Source of the DNA: Sphingomonadales bacterium UBA2369
GTDB lineage: Bacteria; Pseudomonadota; Alphaproteobacteria; Sphingomonadales; Sphingomonadaceae
NCBI GenBank assembly: GCA_002344055.1
Contig: DDTH01000013.1
Location: 1-17,837, forward strand
DNA length: 17,837 nt
Direction: 5' to 3'
Positions 12,153 to 17,837 of this stretch are shown one piece after another. Both the position numbers and the translations under genes were made by a program. Position 1 is the stretch's first letter. Each line of letters begins with the position of its first letter. The notes beneath the pieces are model-generated. The model searched no databases. It had not been told where the DNA came from and was given only the letters and a program-made list of their open reading frames with translations.

Positions 12153-14042
12153 ATGAAAGCTCAGGTCTCCCTTCTCGCTCTCACCGTCTCGGCGCTCGCG
12201 CTGGCCGGGTGCGCCACGGCTTCGGCGGGCGACCGCGCGGATACGACCACGCCGGTTGCGGCCGAAGCGGGTCCCGATCAGGCCGCGTCGACCACGCCCG
12301 TCGCGCCGACCGCGGCTGAGGCCGACGCTTTCATCGCCCAGGTTGAGCGCGAGGCGCGGGAGTTCGCGACGATCAGCGCCCGCGCGCAATGGGTGAACGC
12401 GACCTACATCACGCAGGATACTGACGCGCTCGCCGCCTATTTCGGGACGATCGGCACTGAACGGGGTGTGCGCTATGCCAATGAGGCGGCGCGCTTCCAG
12501 GATGTGCCCGGCCTGTCTTACGACACGCAGCGCAAGCTCAACATCCTGCGCTCTTCTCTCACGCTGCCCGCGCCGAGCCGCGAGGGCGCCGCCGCCGAGT
12601 TGAATAATCTGTCCACCGAATTGCAGTCCCAATATGGCCGCGGCCGGGGGACGATGAACGGCGAGACGCTGACCGGCAACGAGATCGAGGCGCGGATGGG
12701 CACGGTCCGCAACCCGGCGCAGCTGCAGGAAATGTGGACGAGCTGGAACGACAATGTCGGCAGCCCGATGCGGGCGGGCTATCAGCGGCTGACCGCCATC
12801 GCCAATGAAGGTGCCGACGAGCTTGGCTTCGACGATGTCGGCGCGATGTGGCGCTCGCGCTACGATATGACGCCGGCGGAGTTCGAGGCGACCACCGAGC
12901 GGCTCTGGAACGAGGTGAAGCCGCTCTACGAGGCTTTGCATTGCTACACGCGCGCGGGCCTGAACCGGCAATATGGCGATGCGGTGCAGCCCGCCACCGG
13001 CCCGATCCGCGCCGATCTGCTCGGCAATTTGTGGGCGCAGGAATGGGGCAATATTTACGACGTGGTCGCGCCGCGCGGCGGCGGGCGGGAAGCCTATGAC
13101 CTGACGCAATTGCTGACCCGCGCGAATTACACGCCGGAGCGGATCGTGCGGCAGGGCGAGGGCTTCTTCTCGTCGCTTGGCTTCGCGCCCTTGCCGCAGA
13201 CCTTCTGGGAACGGTCGATGATCACCCAGCCGCGCGACCGCGAGGTGCAATGCCACGCCAGCGCCTGGGACGTCGACAATGTCGAGGATCTGCGCATCAA
13301 GATGTGCACGCGGGTGAATGGCGACGATTTCGTCACCGTCCATCACGAGCTGGGCCATAATTATTATCAGCGCGCCTACAACCAGCAGAGCTTCCTCTAT
13401 CTCGACAGCGCCAATGACGGCTTTCACGAGGCGATCGGCGATATGATCGCCTTGTCGGTGACGCCGGAATATCTGGTGCAGGTCGGGCTGCTGCAGCAGA
13501 ACCAGCTGCCGACCGCGGACCAGGACCGCCGCCTGCTGCTGCGCCAGGCGCTCGACAAGATCGCCTTCCTGCCCTTCGGCCTGCTGGTCGATCGCTATCG
13601 CTGGGGCATCTTCTCCGGCCGGATCGCGCCCGACCGCTATCAGGCGGCGTGGGACGAAATGCGGCTGCAATATCAGGGCATCCGCCCGCCCGTGGCGCGC
13701 ACCGAGCGGAATTTCGACGCGGGCGCGAAATATCACGTGCCGGCGAGCGTCTCCTACACCCGCTATTTCCTCGCCCGCATCCTGCAATTCCAATTCTACA
13801 AGGCGGCGTGCGACCAGGCGGGCTGGACCGGCCCGCTGCACCGCTGCTCCTTCTACGGCAACCGCCAGGTCGGCGAGCGGCTGAACGCGATGCTGGCGAT
13901 GGGCGCCTCGCGGCCCTGGCCGGAAGCGCTGGAAGCGTTCACCGGTAGCCGCGAGATGAGTGCGCAACCGATGGTGGAATATTTCCGGCCGCTGCTGGGC
14001 TGGCTCGAAGAGCAGAACAGGGGGCGGCAATGCGGCTGGTGA
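12153..14042 (+). CDS. M2 family metallopeptidase (bacterial angiotensin-converting-enzyme homologue), lipoprotein
   Basis: A 629-residue zinc dipeptidyl carboxypeptidase-like protein. The N-terminus is a lipoprotein signal: KAQVSLLALTVSALAL then LAGC, with the lipid-bearing Cys at residue 20. A low-complexity Thr/Pro/Ala linker follows. The zinc motif is VHHELGH (HExxH: His398, Glu399, His402), and the third ligand Glu426 is in FHEAIGD, the arrangement of ACE/M2 peptidases. PVARTERNFDAGAKYHVP and YTRYFLARILQFQFY near 512-552 are further family blocks that include the substrate and chloride region. It probably sits in the periplasm, anchored to a membrane, and trims peptides. GAGG nine bases upstream favours ATG 12153; ATG 12144 in the same frame is an alternative. 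It overlaps the next gene by 13 bp. Confidence 0.93.
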   Translation: MKAQVSLLALTVSALALAGCATASAGDRADTTTPVAAEAGPDQAASTTPVAPTAAEADAFIAQVEREAREFATISARAQWVNATYITQDTDALAAYFGTIGTERGVRYANEAARFQDVPGLSYDTQRKLNILRSSLTLPAPSREGAAAELNNLSTELQSQYGRGRGTMNGETLTGNEIEARMGTVRNPAQLQEMWTSWNDNVGSPMRAGYQRLTAIANEGADELGFDDVGAMWRSRYDMTPAEFEATTERLWNEVKPLYEALHCYTRAGLNRQYGDAVQPATGPIRADLLGNLWAQEWGNIYDVVAPRGGGREAYDLTQLLTRANYTPERIVRQGEGFFSSLGFAPLPQTFWERSMITQPRDREVQCHASAWDVDNVEDLRIKMCTRVNGDDFVTVHHELGHNYYQRAYNQQSFLYLDSANDGFHEAIGDMIALSVTPEYLVQVGLLQQNQLPTADQDRRLLLRQALDKIAFLPFGLLVDRYRWGIFSGRIAPDRYQAAWDEMRLQYQGIRPPVARTERNFDAGAKYHVPASVSYTRYFLARILQFQFYKAACDQAGWTGPLHRCSFYGNRQVGERLNAMLAMGASRPWPEALEAFTGSREMSAQPMVEYFRPLLGWLEEQNRGRQCGW

Positions 14043-14851
14043 GTCAGGCGGTCATCGCGATCGCGCTTTTTGCCGGGAGCGCCGCGTCGGCGCAGGGCTG
14101 GTCCGGATCGGCGGCTTTGACCGCCCAGCCGGGTGTCTCCGCGCCGGCCGCAACCCAGCAGCTGGCGCCGAACGAGGTCCTGTTGGAATTGTCCGCCATT
14201 GGCGTCGGCCAGGCGCGGCCGGATACGGCCAGAATAGCAGTCAACTTCCGCGCTGAGGGCAGCACGCAAGCGGCGGCCCAGACGGCTCGGGACGCGGTCG
14301 AGCAGCGCATTCGCGAGGCGGCGCGTGTCGCTGGCGTCGCGACCGAGGATATTCGCCAAGACCCGATAACCAGGAACCTCGAAATCTTCGACATCGAAGA
14401 GCCGCCACCGCCCGAGGAAGAACCCGCTGCCCCGGGGGCGCCGCTTTCCGGTCAAGAGCGCCCAAGCAGTGTCGGCAACCTTCAGATCATTGTGCGGCAG
14501 ACCGATCGGCTTGACGCGCTCCAGGCTGCCATCCGTCAGGCCGGTGGTGTCGTCGTTGGCCGCCCGACCATGACCGTTTCCGACGACAGCGTCGCCCGGC
14601 GGGCGGCGCGAGCGGAGGCGCTGGCGAAGGTACGCGCTGACGCGGAAGGCTATGCCGCCGCGATGAGCATGCGCGTCGCGCGTATCGTCCGTGTTACGGA
14701 GCGCGGCGGTTTCGACTTCATGGCGATGATTTTCGGGGCGATGACCGGCGGCGGCGAATCGGCGATGCTGCGCGAACGGTTCGAACCTGCCAACGGCCAG
14801 GTGCCGGTGCCGGTGTTTGTCGGGGTGGATTTTGTTCTGGTCCCGCGCTGA
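14030..14851 (+). CDS. SIMPL domain (DUF541) periplasmic protein
   Basis: A 273-residue secreted protein. The signal peptide is MRLVSQAVIAIALFAGSAASAQG with predicted cleavage after ASA. The SIMPL domain starts near 47 (EVLLELSAIGVGQARPDTARIAVNF) and includes the helical AAQTARDAVEQRIREAARVAGVATEDI. A Pro/Glu-rich insert (PPPPEEEPAAP) breaks it at about residue 125. The rest (VGNLQIIVRQTDRLDALQAAIRQAGG, RAARAEALAKVRADAEGYAAAM) completes the family pattern. SIMPL proteins such as E. coli YggE are linked to oxidative-stress protection, with mechanism unclear. Its start lies 13 bp inside the peptidase gene, so the two are coexpressed. Confidence 0.85.
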   Translation: MRLVSQAVIAIALFAGSAASAQGWSGSAALTAQPGVSAPAATQQLAPNEVLLELSAIGVGQARPDTARIAVNFRAEGSTQAAAQTARDAVEQRIREAARVAGVATEDIRQDPITRNLEIFDIEEPPPPEEEPAAPGAPLSGQERPSSVGNLQIIVRQTDRLDALQAAIRQAGGVVVGRPTMTVSDDSVARRAARAEALAKVRADAEGYAAAMSMRVARIVRVTERGGFDFMAMIFGAMTGGGESAMLRERFEPANGQVPVPVFVGVDFVLVPR

Positions 14852-14880
14852 GCGGACGCCGGGACGAAAGCAGGAAAGCA

Positions 14881-14970
14881 CCACCCCCGGCCCTTCCACG
14901 AAGGCGTGGAGGGGAGTCCAGCACGCGAACCTGACTCCCCTCCAGCTTTTGCTGGAGGGGCTGGGGGTGG
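14881..14970. repeat. Nested hairpin repeat, copy 2 (inverted relative to copy 1)
   Basis: A 90-bp element. Read on the minus strand it aligns with the copy at 11986-12068 along almost its whole length: outer CCACCCCCAGCCCCTCCAGC arm, GGAGGGGAGTC stem half, then CTCCCCTCCACG and a GTGGAAGGGCCGGGGGTGG arm. The central part differs and is longer. The outer arms pair as GGGGGTGG/CCACCCCC. It lies between the convergent SIMPL and peroxiredoxin genes and could double as a terminator. Confidence 0.87.
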
Positions 14971-14980
14971 CTCCTCTTTC

Positions 14981-15463
14981 CTACAGCTGACCCAGCATAT
15001 GCTCGGCGCCCGACACGCCGTAGCCGCCGGGTTCCTCGACGTTCAGCGCCTTGACCACGCCGTCGTCGACGATTGCCGACCAGCGCTGCCCGCGAATGCC
15101 CATGCCGAACTTGCTGAAATCGGCGTCGAGGCCGAGCGCCTTGGCGAAATCGGCGCTGCCGTCGGCGAGCATGGTGATGTCGTCGCCGACTTCCGAAGCC
15201 TTCGCCCAGGCAGTCATAACGAAGGCGTCGTTGACGGCGGTGCAGGCGATTTCGTCGATCCCCTTGGCCTTCAGCTCCTCCGCTTTCTCGACGAAGCTCG
15301 GCAAATGGCGGGCGGAGCAGGTGGGGGTGAAGGCGCCGGGAACGGAGAAAAGCGCGATCTTGCGGCCGCGGAAAAATTCGGCGCTGTCGACCTGGCTCGG
15401 GCCTTCGGCGGTCACCTTGGTGAGTGTCTGACTGGGAATGCTGTCGCCTACGCTGATCGCCAT
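14981..15463 (-). CDS. Peroxiredoxin, Prx5 (type II) family
   Basis: A 160-residue thiol peroxidase. The peroxidatic Cys49 lies in VPGAFTPTCSARHLP (41-55), the Prx5 signature. Cys74 in DEIACTAVNDAF is at the place often occupied by a second Cys in bacterial members. RGQRWSAIVDDGVVKALNVEEPGG (124-147) is the conserved C-terminal block. It reduces hydrogen peroxide and organic hydroperoxides in the cytosol, using glutathione/glutaredoxin or thioredoxin; which one is not visible. The ATG at 15463 has GGAG seven bases upstream. It follows the glycosyltransferase gene by 49 bp on the same strand, with a GC hairpin between. Confidence 0.94.
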   Translation of the reverse strand: MAISVGDSIPSQTLTKVTAEGPSQVDSAEFFRGRKIALFSVPGAFTPTCSARHLPSFVEKAEELKAKGIDEIACTAVNDAFVMTAWAKASEVGDDITMLADGSADFAKALGLDADFSKFGMGIRGQRWSAIVDDGVVKALNVEEPGGYGVSGAEHMLGQL

Positions 15464-15483
15464 AATGTCGCTCCTTGGTCGCG

Positions 15484-15505
15484 CGGCGCCGGTGCGGCGC
15501 CGGTG
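15484..15505. repeat. 11-bp tandem duplication forming a GC hairpin
   Basis: CGGCGCCGGTG occurs twice in direct succession (15484-15494 and 15495-15505). The pair also gives a perfect GGCGCCG/CGGCGCC hairpin (15485-15491 with 15495-15501). It lies between the glycosyltransferase stop and the peroxiredoxin start, without a T-tract. Confidence 0.6.
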
Positions 15506-15512
15506 GTGAAGA

Positions 15513-16508
15513 TCATCCGAACGGATGCCGGCGGATATAGAGTCGCAGGGCCGGGCCTGCCAGTGCGGGCACGACCCGGAATGCCGCCATCGCCAGCCGC
15601 CACTTGCGCGACCTTCGGGGCAGGTCGCTGTCGCGGATCATGGCGAGACCCTCGCGGGTCCGTCCGGCGGCGATCGCCTCCAGTCCCTCCTCGATATTGA
15701 GGGCATTGTCGCAGCGGGCCAGCATTGCGCGGGCCGCCTCCTGCTCCGGGCGTCCGGCCAGGGCCGCCACGGTCTTGGTATACATTTGCCGGTCGGCGCG
15801 GGCGAGGAGGAGGGTGTCGGCGGAAAGCGATCCCGCCCGCCGGCGATATTCCACCAGGGGCAGGGGGACGAGGGCGGCCTGCCAGCCCGCTGCGAGAATG
15901 CGGATCCACAGGTCGAGATCCTCGGCCGCGCGCAGTTGCGGGTCGTAGCCGCCGACTTGTGCCAGCGCCTCGCGGCGGACCAGACAGCTGCCGAACACAT
16001 AGACCTCGCGGCGGATGACCCGTTCCAGCATGATCTCGCCCTGCTGCGGGTGGCTTTCGGAAAAGATCCGCCCCTCGAATTCAGGGATGCCGAACATGCG
16101 CGCGTCGCAGGTGACGAAGCCGATTTCCGGGGCCGCTTCGGCGGCGGCGAGCATGCGCTCCAGATAATCGGGCCTGTAGCGGTCATCGCCGTCGAGCATC
16201 GACACGAACGGCGTCTGTGCAGTCGCGATGCCACGGTTCCGCGCCGTCGAAGCGCCTGCATTGTCGGTGACGAGCAAGCGGATCCGCGGGTCGTCGCTGA
16301 AAGGTGCCACGGCGCCCGCCACCGCCGCGGCATCGCCATCGTCGACCACGATCGCCTGCCAATGTTCCATCGTCTGCCCCTGCAGCGAGGCGAGCGCTTC
16401 GCCGAGATGTTCGGCGACGCCCCAGGCGGGGACGATCACGGTGACGCGCGGCGCTTCGGGGTATTGCGGGATCATCTCTTCCCTGTCGAGAGCATCATGG
16501 TCGGGCAT
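15513..16508 (-). CDS. Family 2 glycosyltransferase
   Basis: A 331-residue GT-A-fold glycosyltransferase. The Rossmann-like start PRVTVIVPAWGVAEHLGEAL (20-39) is followed by IVVDDGD (53-59), NAGASTARNRGIA (83-95) and the metal/nucleotide-sugar DxD equivalent MLDGDDRYRP (104-113). The catalytic-base motif is RAAEDLDLWIRI (193-204). The last 45 residues are basic and hydrophobic (RRSRKWRLAMAAFRVVPALAGPALRLYIRR), suggesting membrane association. Sugar donor and acceptor cannot be named; cell-envelope or exopolysaccharide synthesis is usual. Two starts are possible: ATG 16508 (listed), with no good ribosome site, and ATG 16475 (320 aa), preceded by AGGGAAGAG and still upstream of the conserved fold. 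Confidence 0.88.
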   Translation of the reverse strand: MPDHDALDREEMIPQYPEAPRVTVIVPAWGVAEHLGEALASLQGQTMEHWQAIVVDDGDAAAVAGAVAPFSDDPRIRLLVTDNAGASTARNRGIATAQTPFVSMLDGDDRYRPDYLERMLAAAEAAPEIGFVTCDARMFGIPEFEGRIFSESHPQQGEIMLERVIRREVYVFGSCLVRREALAQVGGYDPQLRAAEDLDLWIRILAAGWQAALVPLPLVEYRRRAGSLSADTLLLARADRQMYTKTVAALAGRPEQEAARAMLARCDNALNIEEGLEAIAAGRTREGLAMIRDSDLPRRSRKWRLAMAAFRVVPALAGPALRLYIRRHPFG

Positions 16509-16521
16509 CGGGAAGGTGCGA

Positions 16522-16551
16522 TTAGCATCCCGGCGGCACCTTCTGTATAGG
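16522..16551 (+). promoter_or_regulatory. Predicted promoter of the YqgE gene
   Basis: TTAGCA (16522-16527) and TATAGG (16546-16551) are 18 bases apart. The -10 hexamer matches that of dksA exactly. Transcription start would fall at about 16558, the first base of the GTG start codon. Confidence 0.42.
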
Positions 16552-16557
16552 CCCCGC

Positions 16558-17118
16558 GTGGAAGAAAAATCGTTCGTCACCGGGCAGTTCCTGCTCGCCA
16601 TGCCGGGGATCGGCGACGCGCGCTTCGAGCGATCGGTGATCGCGATGTGCATGCATGATCAGGACGGCGCGCTCGGCATCGGGCTTGGCCGGATCGTGCC
16701 GCGGCTCGGCTTTCACGATCTGCTGGAGCAATGCGACATCGAACCGGGCGTGGCGCCGAATGCGCCGGTCCATCTGGGCGGGCCGGTCGATCCGTCGCGC
16801 GGCTTCATTCTCCACTCGCTCGACTGGAGCGGGCAGGAGAGTGTCGACGTGGCCGGCCGCTGGGCGATGAGTCCGACCATCGACATCCTGAAGGCGATCG
16901 CGGCGGGCAGGGGACCAAGCCGCTGGGTCGCGGCGCTCGGCTATGCCGGCTGGAGCGCCGGGCAACTGGACGGCGAATTGAGCCGGCATGGCTGGTTCGT
17001 CACCGAAGGCGACGAGGCCCTCTTGTTCGACCTGGACGCCGAGCATCGCTGGGCGAGCGCCTATCAGGGCGCGGGGATCGATCCGCGGCTGCTGACGGCG
17101 GATTACGGCACCGCCTAG
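16558..17118 (+). CDS. YqgE/AlgH family protein
   Basis: A 186-residue protein, the usual length for the family (E. coli YqgE is 187). It opens with FVTGQFLLAMPGIGDARFERSVIAMC (5-30), the diagnostic YqgE/AlgH start, followed by GALGIGLGRI (38-47), VHLGGPVDPSRGFILHS (71-87) and GYAGWSAGQLDGEL (127-140). The function is unsettled; AlgH was once linked to alginate regulation in Pseudomonas. The GTG at 16558 gives the family start. No Shine-Dalgarno precedes it, and the predicted promoter places +1 at the GTG, so it may be translated from a leaderless mRNA. It is divergent from the glycosyltransferase. Confidence 0.9.
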   Translation: MEEKSFVTGQFLLAMPGIGDARFERSVIAMCMHDQDGALGIGLGRIVPRLGFHDLLEQCDIEPGVAPNAPVHLGGPVDPSRGFILHSLDWSGQESVDVAGRWAMSPTIDILKAIAAGRGPSRWVAALGYAGWSAGQLDGELSRHGWFVTEGDEALLFDLDAEHRWASAYQGAGIDPRLLTADYGTA

Positions 17119-17124
17119 GCTTAC

Positions 17125-17144
17125 ATATAAAGATATCTTTATAT
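17125..17144. promoter_or_regulatory. Perfect 20-bp palindrome upstream of ahcY, probable operator
   Basis: The half-site ATATAAAGAT is followed directly by its exact reverse complement ATCTTTATAT. This is striking in a region of about two-thirds GC. A TTGAAA hexamer (17145-17150) starts right at its edge and could be the -35 element of ahcY, so a bound protein would affect transcription. ArsR-family SAH-responsive regulators (SahR) are known to control ahcY and methionine-cycle genes in some proteobacteria through palindromic sites. I infer a regulator of this kind, but no regulator gene is in the window. Confidence 0.65.
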
Positions 17145-17223
17145 TTGAAATCCAGTGCGCGGTCGGCTAAGCGCGCGCCGAGCACAGACCTCATCCATCG
17201 ATAACCCACCTCAGGAGCAGCCC

Positions 17224-17837
17224 GTGGCGACTCAGCCCAAGCCCGCGTTCGACGATTATGTGATTGCCGACCTCTCCCTCGCCGATTTCGGCCGCAAGGA
17301 GATCGAGATTGCCGAGACCGAAATGCCGGGCCTGATGGCGCTGCGCGAGGAATTCGGCGCGGCCAAGCCGTTGAAGGGCGCGCGGATCACCGGCTCGCTG
17401 CACATGACGATCCAGACCGCGGTGCTGATCGAGACTTTGGCCGAGCTGGGCGCCGAGCTGCGCTGGGCGACCTGCAACATCTTCTCGACGCAGGACCATG
17501 CCGCCGCCGCGATCGCCGCGTCGGGCGTGCCGGTCTTCGCCGTGAAGGGCGAGACGCTCGAGGAATATTGGGATTATGTGATCCGCATCTTCGATTGGGG
17601 TCAGGACCAGACCTGCAACCTCATCCTCGACGATGGCGGCGACGCCACCATGTTCGCGCTCTGGGGCGCGCGCGTCGAGGCGGGCGAGACCCTGTTCACG
17701 CCGTCCAACGAGGAAGAGGAAATCTTCGTCGCGACCTTGAACCGCTTCCTGAAGGAGCGTCCGGGCTACCTCACCAAGACGGTCGCCGCGATCAAGGGCG
17801 TTTCGGAAGAGACGACCACCGGCGTCCACCGCCTCTA
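17224..17837 (+). CDS. ahcY: Adenosylhomocysteinase (S-adenosyl-L-homocysteine hydrolase), N-terminal 204 residues, partial
   Basis: The gene begins at GTG 17224, with AGGAG six bases upstream, and runs off the window end. It hydrolyses S-adenosylhomocysteine to adenosine and homocysteine, clearing the by-product of methylation and feeding the methionine cycle in the cytosol. Diagnostic stretches are DYVIADLSLADFGRKEIEIAE (11-31), GARITGSLHMTIQTAVLIETL (52-72), WATCNIFSTQDHAAAAIA (81-98), PVFAVKGETLEEYW (102-115) and LILDDGGDATMF, including the substrate-contact His60 and the conserved Asp of STQDHAAA. The NAD-binding domain lies beyond the edge. A perfect palindrome sits about 80 bases upstream. 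Confidence 0.96.
   Translation, partial: MATQPKPAFDDYVIADLSLADFGRKEIEIAETEMPGLMALREEFGAAKPLKGARITGSLHMTIQTAVLIETLAELGAELRWATCNIFSTQDHAAAAIAASGVPVFAVKGETLEEYWDYVIRIFDWGQDQTCNLILDDGGDATMFALWGARVEAGETLFTPSNEEEEIFVATLNRFLKERPGYLTKTVAAIKGVSEETTTGVHRL

Noticed and set aside
11040..14030. A 996-codon open frame on the minus strand opposite the M2 peptidase gene
   Set aside because: It is a GC-rich antisense shadow of the M2 peptidase gene and shows no domain pattern. Only its last 31 codons, beginning at ATG 11135, are taken as a real leader ORF on other grounds.
16509..16652. Longer start of the glycosyltransferase at 16652
   Set aside because: The added 48 residues run over the YqgE promoter and start and are not part of the GT2 fold.
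17145..17223. S-adenosylhomocysteine riboswitch before ahcY
   Set aside because: I looked for the conserved SAH-riboswitch core (a CCGAGGAGCG-like stretch) and did not find it. The GCGCG pairing at about 17156-17178 is too short and generic.
1..17837. CRISPR arrays, tRNA genes, insertion sequences, prophage
   Set aside because: No regularly spaced repeats, cloverleaf-type sequence, transposase motifs or phage genes were found. The repeats present are hairpin intergenic elements.

Overview
The window reads as a stretch of ordinary chromosome from a GC-rich alphaproteobacterium, most likely a sphingomonad (Sphingomonas or a close relative). The reasons are a DUF1465/RcdA-type cell-cycle protein, a DksA that keeps only one of the four zinc-finger cysteines, two small YdcH (DUF465) proteins, a PEP-CTERM-like surface protein, a SIMPL-domain protein, and short hairpin-forming intergenic repeats. 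These are family-level recognitions made by eye; no database search was run. There are no tRNA or rRNA genes, CRISPR arrays, transposases or phage genes that I can see.

Layout. 1-456 (-): start of rimO, cut by the window edge. 518-766 (+): small hypothetical protein. 767-1055: a remnant of a membrane-protein gene next to a hairpin repeat. 1056-2498 (+): AMP nucleosidase. 2529-4333 (-): surE followed by a two-TM potassium channel with an RCK domain, overlapping by 4 bp. 4449-4925 (+): host-attachment-family protein. 4980-5966 (-): Ser/Thr/Gly-rich PEP-CTERM-like protein. 5967-6419: long intergenic region with the dksA promoter and an upstream small ORF. 6420-6857 (+): dksA. 6913-7429: two divergent YdcH genes. 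7524-7985 (+): RcdA-like protein. 8034-10088 (+): compact trio of iron-dependent alcohol dehydrogenase, thioesterase and GFA-type zinc protein. 10186-10953 (-): phenylalanine hydroxylase, preceded by a leader peptide and terminator (10979-11135). 11208-11975 (+): alpha/beta hydrolase. 12153-14851 (+): ACE-like M2 peptidase lipoprotein and a SIMPL protein, bracketed by two inverted copies of one nested hairpin repeat. 14981-16508 (-): glycosyltransferase and peroxiredoxin. 16558-17118 (+): YqgE. 17224-end (+): start of ahcY behind a perfect 20-bp palindrome.

The most interesting thing is upstream of phenylalanine hydroxylase. A 31-codon leader ORF with three consecutive Tyr codons (its tail reads GLYYYRRRESRTG) is followed by a strong intrinsic terminator that ends about 25 bases before the hydroxylase start. 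The predicted promoter places the transcript start at the leader ATG itself, so the leader would be leaderless, as reported for the trpL attenuator of Sinorhizobium. Because the enzyme makes tyrosine from phenylalanine, this looks like a tyrosine-sensing transcription attenuator. Second-tier observations are the palindromic operator before ahcY, the inverted repeat pair around the peptidase module, and the small ORF with a good ribosome site overlapping the start of dksA.
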